From the NCBI GenBank assembly GCA_013696595.1, contig JACCYG010000167.1, forward strand, positions 1-6,480: 6,480 bases of DNA. The letters are read 5' to 3'. Each line of letters begins with the position of its first letter. The stretch's first letter is position 1. The notes under the pieces are model-generated. The model was not told the origin of the DNA. It did not search any database and saw only the letters and a program-made list of their open reading frames with translations. The translations under genes and the position numbers were made by a program. Source of the DNA: Actinomycetota bacterium (GTDB lineage: Bacteria; Actinomycetota; Thermoleophilia; Gaiellales; Gaiellaceae). Shown piece after piece: positions 1-4,422 of the stretch.

Positions 1-79
1 CCTGCTGCTCGTCGCCGGCTACGTGACCGCGATCATCGCGGACGCCGTCTCCGACGACCCGCCCTCGTTTCTGTCCTAG
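1..79 (+). CDS. C-terminal fragment of an upstream protein, hydrophobic end
   Basis: Reading from base 2, an open frame runs 25 codons to a TAG at 77-79. The peptide begins LLLVAGYVTAIIADAV and ends in SFLS. The first 16 residues are hydrophobic enough to be the end of a membrane helix, followed by a short polar tail (SDDPP). Third-position G/C preference fits real coding sequence. The bulk of the gene lies outside the window, so no family can be named. It could be the last helix of an integral membrane protein. It could also be a chance open end, but codon use and a stop 118 bases before the next gene favour a real gene. Confidence 0.55.
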   Translation, partial: LLLVAGYVTAIIADAVSDDPPSFLS

Positions 80-144
80 CTGGATTTGCCCGGCCGAGGC
101 GAAGCATCGGCCCAGCCAGAACGAGACGTCGTTGTCCCACGTCC

Positions 145-173
145 TTGAAGTCCCGCAACGAGTGGAGTAGAAC
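145..173 (+). promoter_or_regulatory. Possible sigma70-type promoter for the SRPBCC gene
   Basis: TTGAAG at 145-150 and TAGAAC at 168-173 are 17 bases apart. Each matches four of six positions of the vegetative consensus. Transcription would start near 180, giving a short leader of about 18 bases that still contains the Shine-Dalgarno sequence. This is seen by eye only; GC-rich genomes give such matches by chance. Confidence 0.35.
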
Positions 174-184
174 GGGCGCGAGCG

Positions 185-193
185 AAAGGAGGT
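185..193 (+). promoter_or_regulatory. Strong ribosome binding site fixing the start at 198
   Basis: AAAGGAGGT is close to a perfect complement of the 16S rRNA 3' end. The GGAGG core ends five bases before the ATG at 198. It settles the start codon and suggests efficient translation, in contrast to the two downstream genes that have no such site. Confidence 0.85.
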
Positions 194-197
194 ATCC

Positions 198-662
198 ATG
201 GTCCGTGTGGAGGATTCGATCGCCGTTGCGCGGCCGATCGAGGACGTCTTCGCCTACCTGACGGACCCGGAGACGCTGCCCGAGTGGCAGGGGAGCGCCC
301 TCGAGGCGAGACTGCAGGGCGAAGGGCCGATGCGTGCTGGGTCGCGGGTTCTCGAGACGCGGAAGTTCCTCGGCCGCCGGCTGGAGTCGACGATGGAAGT
401 CGTCGAGTACGAGCCGCCGCGCCGGTTCGCGATTAAAGTCGGGTCGGGGCCGGTTCCGTTCACCGCGACGAACTCCCTGAGCGAAGCCGACGGCGGCACG
501 CGCATCGAGGCGGTGATCGAGGGTGAGCCGGGCGGGTTTTTCCGGCTGGCGGAGCCGCTCGTCGTCCGTGCGCTGGGGCGCGAGATGCGGAACAACCTCG
601 CCACGCTGAAGGACGTGCTCGAAGAGCGCGGCTCAGACGCCGCTTCGGCCGGTGAGGCCTAG
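198..662 (+). CDS. SRPBCC (START/polyketide-cyclase-like) family protein
   Basis: This 154-residue cytosolic protein has the layout of a single-domain SRPBCC fold, a helix-grip barrel that binds hydrophobic ligands. The N-terminal strand VEDSIAVARP (4-13) leads into the family's hallmark helix and turn, EDVFAYLTDPETLPEW (15-30). Next come beta strands with the typical EVVEYEPPRRFAIKV segment (67-81), the strand TRIEAVIEGEP (101-111) and a long C-terminal helix from about 116 to 144 that would close the pocket. Length is normal for the family. Members include polyketide cyclases, lipid-transfer and toxin-like proteins, and many of unknown role; nothing here identifies the ligand or a reaction. 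There is no signal peptide. The start is fixed by the strong Shine-Dalgarno. It appears to be transcribed alone, with a hairpin about 50 bases downstream. The family call is firm; the function is unknown. Confidence 0.88.
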   Translation: MVRVEDSIAVARPIEDVFAYLTDPETLPEWQGSALEARLQGEGPMRAGSRVLETRKFLGRRLESTMEVVEYEPPRRFAIKVGSGPVPFTATNSLSEADGGTRIEAVIEGEPGGFFRLAEPLVVRALGREMRNNLATLKDVLEERGSDAASAGEA

Positions 663-712
663 CGGGCGGCGCTTGTACCGCTCAGGCCGTTGACGGCGCG
701 CCTCGAGCTCGG

Positions 713-729
713 CCACGCCGCGGGCGTGG
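713..729 (+). terminator. GC-rich hairpin, possible terminator of the SRPBCC gene
   Basis: CCACGCC (713-719) and GGCGTGG (723-729) are perfect inverted repeats around a three-base loop, 50 bases after the SRPBCC stop codon. No T-run follows, so it is not a textbook intrinsic terminator, but T-poor hairpins are common at gene ends in high-GC actinobacteria. It could also be a bidirectional protein site or chance. Confidence 0.4.
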
Positions 730-862
730 AGCGGCCATTCCCGGCATCGTGCGGCGCGCTGTTATTACGTGCGCAAGGTGGCCAAAAGACACGCTCCTCG
801 GTCCGTCTCGGCTCTTGAGGCTGAAGGATCACCTGGGTTTTGCCGAAACTTGGGTTGTAAAG

Positions 863-881
863 CTGCAAAGCAGTCTGCTTT
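863..881 (+). promoter_or_regulatory. Palindrome in the leader of the epimerase-like gene
   Basis: AAAGCAG (867-873) and CTGCTTT (875-881) form a perfect 7-base inverted repeat around one T. The upstream CTGC (863-866) could instead pair with GCAG (870-873). The two pairings exclude each other, as in an operator-like dyad or a switchable leader hairpin. The element ends 13 bases before the GTG at 895, in a stretch noticeably richer in A/T than its surroundings. It matches no riboswitch class that I recognise. Function is not shown. Confidence 0.35.
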
Positions 882-894
882 CTTGGGGTCTCTG

Positions 895-2469
895 GTGTTT
901 CGTAGGGCGCTTCTCACCGCCATTGCTTTCAGCCTCCTCGCTCCCGCTTCGGGCTCGGCCGGCCCGGCGGCCGACGCGCGCGCTATCCGCGCAGGGCTGA
1001 CGAGCGCCGTTGCCGACGGCCGGCTCGATCCGGCCGACGCCTATCGCTACCGGATCGACGTCCGCCGCTGCCGCGAGGTGCTCAAGCTCCTTCGCTACTC
1101 GCGCTTCTCGAACCTCGCTGCGGTCCTCCATGTGGTGGCACGGCACGCGCCGCGGTTCAACCGCCGGCGCGTGCTCGCACTCTTCGGAATGCTCGAGCTG
1201 AATACCGAGTATCTCGCCGTCCACCCGATGCCGGCGTCCGGTACGGACATCCGGGACGACGAGGGTGTCGTGTACCGCGCCACCTGGTCGCACGGGCTTC
1301 AGTTTCATCCGCTCGGGAATTTCGCCGCCCTCAACGCCGATCTGACCGCGGGGAACGACGAGCGCGCCGAAGCCCTCGCACGCGCACTCGTAGCGCGAGC
1401 CGTCGGCCCGAGCGGAACGAGCCGTTGGGAGTACTACTTCTCCTTTGGCGGAGGGCGGCCACCCTGGACCTCGGGGATGGCTCAGGCGGCCGCGGCCCAG
1501 GCGCTCGCCCGCGCGTCCGTCCGCTATGGCGACCTGGCACTCCTCGGGGCTGCCGGCCGGGCCTACAGAGCTGTTGCCGACGGGCTCGTCATGCAGCTTT
1601 CGACGGGGCCGTGGGTCCGGCTCTACAGCTTCAACCGGCTCGTGGTCCTGAACGCGCAGCTCCAGACGGTCCTGTCGGTTGCGAACTACGCGGCGCTTGC
1701 GGATGACTCACGCGCAGCGGCGTTTGCGGTTCGGCTGCGCCGTGCCGCGACCGATCTGTTTCCGCGCTTCGACACGCGGTACTGGTCTCGCTACTCCCTC
1801 GGCCGCGAGTCACCGCTGCGCTATCACCTCTATGTCATCGACCTCTTGCGCAAGCTCGCCCTTCGCACCGGCGAGGCTTCCTGGACGCACCGCGCCGATC
1901 GTTTCGACCGCTACACCACCGAGCCGCCGCTTCTCGCACCCGGCTCTCCTGTCCGAACGCTCTATCCGATTCCAGCGGACGGCCATCGAGACGTCGCGCC
2001 CATCCGCTTCTGGCTCTCGAAGATGTCGAGCGTCACGCTGTCGGTGGCGGGCGACGAGCAGAGCTATCGGCTGACCGGCGGCTGGCACACGCTGATCTGG
2101 CGACCGGGGCGACAATCCCCGGGGACCTACACGCCCACGGTGCGGGCGGTCGATCTGGCCGAGAATCGGGGCAGCGCGGCCCTGCAGCCGGTCATGATCA
2201 GGCTCGACCGAGAGCCACCTGTCGTGCGGGCCAGCGTCGCCCGTCGAACGTTGACCTGGCGCTCCGTCGACGAGGGAACGCCCTGGCTCCGCCTGCGGGT
2301 GCGCCTCTGGCGGCCGGGCGTCTTCAAGCTCGTCCGGCTCGGGATTCACCCGCTTTCCGGCTCGCTCCGGCTTCCGCTACCGCGTGGCCGCTGGACGGCA
2401 AAGCTCGTCGCCTTCGACTCGAGCGGGAACCGGACGGCGGTGCCGTTGGGCGTCGTCCCGGCACCGTAG
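895..2469 (+). CDS. Secreted D-glucuronyl C5-epimerase-like protein with Ig-like tail
   Basis: This 524-residue protein resembles the C-terminal catalytic domain family of D-glucuronyl C5-epimerases, which invert C5 of glucuronate within a polysaccharide to give iduronate. Starting at GTG 895 gives a clean signal peptide: MFRR, a hydrophobic core to about residue 17, and likely cleavage after Ser-Ala near 22. The frame stays open to GTG 769, but that adds 42 residues ahead of the signal, so I reject it; the site before 895 is only a weak GGGG at 885-888. Family-like blocks are RWEYYFSF (177-184), PPWTSGMAQ (189-197), a VLNAQLQTVL block (about 250-260), then WSRYSLG (297-303) and RYHLYVIDLL (309-318). 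Y300 and Y310 may correspond to catalytic tyrosines of the animal enzyme; that is inference. From about 355 to the end are two beta-rich Ig-like segments, each with a VDLAEN- or FDSSGN-type turn. The substrate is unknown; a lyase or inactive glycan-binding relative is possible. The DedA gene begins 33 bases after the stop. Confidence 0.75.
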   Translation: MFRRALLTAIAFSLLAPASGSAGPAADARAIRAGLTSAVADGRLDPADAYRYRIDVRRCREVLKLLRYSRFSNLAAVLHVVARHAPRFNRRRVLALFGMLELNTEYLAVHPMPASGTDIRDDEGVVYRATWSHGLQFHPLGNFAALNADLTAGNDERAEALARALVARAVGPSGTSRWEYYFSFGGGRPPWTSGMAQAAAAQALARASVRYGDLALLGAAGRAYRAVADGLVMQLSTGPWVRLYSFNRLVVLNAQLQTVLSVANYAALADDSRAAAFAVRLRRAATDLFPRFDTRYWSRYSLGRESPLRYHLYVIDLLRKLALRTGEASWTHRADRFDRYTTEPPLLAPGSPVRTLYPIPADGHRDVAPIRFWLSKMSSVTLSVAGDEQSYRLTGGWHTLIWRPGRQSPGTYTPTVRAVDLAENRGSAALQPVMIRLDREPPVVRASVARRTLTWRSVDEGTPWLRLRVRLWRPGVFKLVRLGIHPLSGSLRLPLPRGRWTAKLVAFDSSGNRTAVPLGVVPAP

Positions 2470-2488
2470 CGCGGGGCCGGCGCGCGCC

Positions 2489-2494
2489 TACAAT
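2489..2494 (+). promoter_or_regulatory. -10 element of a likely leaderless promoter (DedA gene)
   Basis: TACAAT matches five of six bases of the TATAAT consensus and lies eight bases before the GTG at 2503. With a start site six to eight bases after the -10, the transcript would begin at or next to the start codon. No Shine-Dalgarno sequence lies before this GTG and no clear -35 is visible. The same arrangement recurs at 3314, which strengthens the call. Confidence 0.6.
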
Positions 2495-2502
2495 CGGCGG
2501 CC

Positions 2503-3174
2503 GTGAGCGAGCTCACCGACGCGGTTGTCTCCTGGATCGCCGACTACGGCCTGTACGCCGTGTTCGTCCTGTCGTTCGTCGACGCTGTTCTCCCGGCCGC
2601 GAGCGAGGTCGTGATGGTGTACGCGGGTGCGGTCGCGGTCGGCGCGTTCCCCGGCCAGCACGTCACGTTCGCAGGGGACCCGATCGAGACGACGGCGTGG
2701 GCCTTCGTGGCGGTCGCGACGGCTGGAACGGTCGGCTACGTCCTCGGCTCGGTCCTCGGCTGGGCGATTGGCCTCTACGGCGGGCGGCCCTTCCTCGAGC
2801 GTCACGGGCGCTGGCTCCACATCACGCCGACCCGCCTCGATCGGGCACAAGGTTGGTTCGATCGGTATGGGAACGCAGCCGTCCTCGTCGCGCGCTGCCT
2901 GCCGGTCATCCGCTCGTTCATCTCGATCCCGGCCGGGGTCGCGGAGATGCCGCTGCCTCGCTACACCGTCCTGACGGCCCTCGGGAGCGCGCCGTGGTAC
3001 TTCGGGCTCGCCGCCGGCGGGCTCGCGGCCGGCAAGGGGTGGGAGCGAGTGCACCACGCCTGGCGCTACGCCGACTACGCGATCGTCGCCGTCCTCGTTG
3101 CGGTCGTTCTTGCCGTCCTCGTGCGCGAGTGGCGCAAGCGCGTGCGCCGACGCGCCCTCGAGCGCTCGGCTTGA
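2503..3174 (+). CDS. DedA/VTT-family integral membrane protein
   Basis: This 223-residue protein belongs to the DedA (SNARE-associated/VTT) family. These inner-membrane proteins support envelope homeostasis; some members flip undecaprenyl phosphate or phospholipids. A first hydrophobic segment (about 17-31) is followed by LPAASEVVM (30-38), where E35 sits at the family's conserved acidic position. A glycine-rich segment GTVGYVLGSVLGWAIG (75-90) is typical. The hallmark block runs from WFDRYGNAAVLVAR (118-131) through LPVIRSF (133-139) to IPAGVAEMP (142-150). R131 and R137 match the two arginines essential in studied E. coli members. A further hydrophobic stretch covers about 160-177 and a last helix about 192-207, ending in a basic cytosolic tail (REWRKRVRRR). 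Length is normal. GTG 2503 is chosen because it leaves the whole N-terminal segment intact and lies eight bases after a TACAAT box. The gene may have its own promoter despite its 33-base distance from the epimerase-like gene. The substrate is not deducible. Confidence 0.92.
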   Translation: MSELTDAVVSWIADYGLYAVFVLSFVDAVLPAASEVVMVYAGAVAVGAFPGQHVTFAGDPIETTAWAFVAVATAGTVGYVLGSVLGWAIGLYGGRPFLERHGRWLHITPTRLDRAQGWFDRYGNAAVLVARCLPVIRSFISIPAGVAEMPLPRYTVLTALGSAPWYFGLAAGGLAAGKGWERVHHAWRYADYAIVAVLVAVVLAVLVREWRKRVRRRALERSA

Positions 3175-3183
3175 CCGCCTCCA

Positions 3184-3200
3184 AGTAACAGACTGTCACT
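3184..3200. promoter_or_regulatory. 17-base imperfect palindrome after the DedA gene
   Basis: AGTAACAG (3184-3191) and CTGTCACT (3193-3200) are inverted repeats matching at seven of eight positions around a central A. The element begins ten bases after the DedA stop and 128 bases before the aminotransferase start. Its size and symmetry are like an operator for a dimeric repressor. It could also fold as a short hairpin at the DedA transcript end, though no T-run follows. No regulator gene is in the window. Confidence 0.4.
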
Positions 3201-3313
3201 AGAAGACGCGCGGTAGGCCGGACGGCGTTGCCACCTCCTAGGGACCGCAGGGCGCGGCTTTCCGGGTCGCATCCAGCCGTCACTTCGGGCGCAGGCGCAC
3301 GGGGTCAGCCCGG

Positions 3314-3319
3314 TACACT
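3314..3319 (+). promoter_or_regulatory. -10 element of a likely leaderless promoter (sugar operon)
   Basis: TACACT lies eight bases before the GTG at 3328, exactly the spacing of TACAAT before the DedA start. There is no Shine-Dalgarno sequence between it and the GTG, so the aminotransferase-dehydratase operon probably begins as a leaderless transcript. No convincing -35 element is seen upstream. Confidence 0.55.
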
Positions 3320-3327
3320 CGCCCACC

Positions 3328-4422
3328 GTGGGAATCCCGCTCGTCGACGTCAAGGCGCAGTACGAGCCGCTTCGCGCGGAGCTCATGGAGCGCATCGCCG
3401 AGGTGCTCGACTCCGGGCGCTTCATCCTGGGGCCGAACGTGCGCGCGTTCGAGGAGGAGGCCGCAGGCTTCTTGGGTGCGGCGAAGGCTATCGGGGTCGC
3501 CAACGGCACCGACGCGCTCGTTCTCGTCCTCGACGCGCTCGGCATCGGCCCCGGCGACGAGGTCATCTGTCCTGCGTTCACGTTCTACGCGACGGCCGAG
3601 GCGATCGTCCGAAGGGGCGCCACACCAGTCTTCTGCGAGATCGATCCCGCCACGTTGAACCTCGATCCCGTCGACGTCGCCGAGCGGGTTACCGAGCGGA
3701 CGAAGGCGATCGTGGCCGTGCATCTCTTCGGGCGTCCCGCACCGTTGAACGAGCTGCCCGACAGGATTCCGGTCGTGGAGGACACGGCGCAGGCGGTCGG
3801 CGCGATGCTCGGGGGACGGCGCGTAGGGACGCTTGGAGCCGCGGGGACGTTCAGCTTCTTCCCGTCGAAGAACCTGTTCGCGCTCGGCGACGCCGGCCTC
3901 ATCGCGACGAACGACTCCGACCTCGCGGAGCGAGTCCGGTTGCTGCGCTCTCACGGCTCGCGCGACAAGAAGGATTTCGAGCTCGTCGGCTACAACTCGC
4001 GGCTCGACGAGATCCAGGCCGCGGCGCTCCGCGTCTTTCTCCCCCGCCTCGACGGCTGGAACGGAGCGCGCCGCGCGGCGGCCGCACGCTATGCGGAGCT
4101 CGGCCTCGGCGAGGTCTGCGAGCTGCCCGAAGACGAGCCGGGGCACGTCTACCACAAGTACATCGTGCGAACGACCGAGCGCGACCGGCTCGTTTCCGCG
4201 CTCACGGAGGCCGGGATCGCCTCCGCGTCTTACTACGCACGGCCTCTGCACCTTCAGCCGGCGCTCGGCTACCTCGGCTACGGGGAGGGCGCGTTGCCCG
4301 AGACCGAGCGTGCGGGGGCCCAGACCGTCGCGCTTCCGATCTGGGCAGGGATCACCCGTGGAGAGCAGGAGCGCGTCGTCGAGACGATCCGGGCCGCGGC
4401 CGCGGTCGGAGTGTCGTCGTGA
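3328..4422 (+). CDS. DegT/DnrJ/EryC1-family PLP-dependent sugar aminotransferase
   Basis: This 364-residue cytosolic enzyme should transfer an amino group, usually from glutamate, to a keto group on a nucleotide-linked sugar. The family landmarks are in order: the N-terminal IPLVDVKAQY (3-12), DSGRFILGPNVRAFE (28-42), the phosphate-binding NGTDAL (59-64), PAFTFYATAEAI (82-93), VEDTAQAVGA (150-159) with D152 for the cofactor's pyridine nitrogen, and FSFFPSKNLFALGDAG (175-190) carrying the Schiff-base lysine K181. GYNSRLDEIQAA (221-232) follows, then HVYHKYIV (273-280). All expected catalytic residues are present and length is normal. The SRLDEIQAA version of the late motif recalls 3-keto sugar aminotransferases (DesV, TylB or QdtB type) more than 4-aminotransferases of the PglE or ArnB type; this is from memory and only suggestive. 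GTG 3328 is set by the MGIPLVDV N-terminus and the -10 box. It overlaps the dehydratase gene by four bases, so the two are translationally coupled. Confidence 0.93.
   Translation: MGIPLVDVKAQYEPLRAELMERIAEVLDSGRFILGPNVRAFEEEAAGFLGAAKAIGVANGTDALVLVLDALGIGPGDEVICPAFTFYATAEAIVRRGATPVFCEIDPATLNLDPVDVAERVTERTKAIVAVHLFGRPAPLNELPDRIPVVEDTAQAVGAMLGGRRVGTLGAAGTFSFFPSKNLFALGDAGLIATNDSDLAERVRLLRSHGSRDKKDFELVGYNSRLDEIQAAALRVFLPRLDGWNGARRAAAARYAELGLGEVCELPEDEPGHVYHKYIVRTTERDRLVSALTEAGIASASYYARPLHLQPALGYLGYGEGALPETERAGAQTVALPIWAGITRGEQERVVETIRAAAAVGVSS
4408..4411 (+). promoter_or_regulatory. Ribosome binding site for the dehydratase, inside the aminotransferase gene
   Basis: GGAG sits seven bases before the GTG at 4419, within the last codons of the aminotransferase gene. 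With the GTGA overlap at 4419-4422, it supports re-initiation at 4419. It rules against the much longer upstream open frame that happens to be in phase. Confidence 0.6.

Noticed and set aside
826..864. Short strings resembling 16S rRNA: GGATCACCT (826-834) and GGGTTGTAAAGCT (852-864)
   Set aside because: They come from widely separated parts of 16S rRNA and the bases around them do not fit the rRNA. I treat them as chance; a direct alignment to 16S would settle it.
1810..2349. 179-codon minus-strand open frame opposite the epimerase-like gene
   Set aside because: No recognisable domain and a composition typical of an antisense shadow in GC-rich DNA.
2469..2485. Possible hairpin GCGCG / CGCGC just after the epimerase-like stop
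   Set aside because: Only five pairs in very GC-rich sequence, overlapping the stop codon and immediately preceding the DedA -10 box; indistinguishable from background.
3298..3330. tRNA-like string GGGGTCAGCCCGGTACACTCG before the aminotransferase start
   Set aside because: No cloverleaf can be built around it; there is no acceptor or T-arm pairing, and the bases are better explained by the -10 box and leaderless start.
3280..4251. 323-codon open frame on the minus strand opposite the aminotransferase
   Set aside because: It is a shadow of the plus-strand codon bias; no domain features, and it overlaps an enzyme with all catalytic motifs intact.
3228..4418. Open frame in phase with and upstream of the dehydratase, making an apparent protein of over 1000 residues
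   Set aside because: Its 397-residue upstream part is an Arg-rich translation of the aminotransferase gene in another frame, without recognisable domains. The dehydratase has its own GTG, Shine-Dalgarno and complete first membrane helix at 4419.
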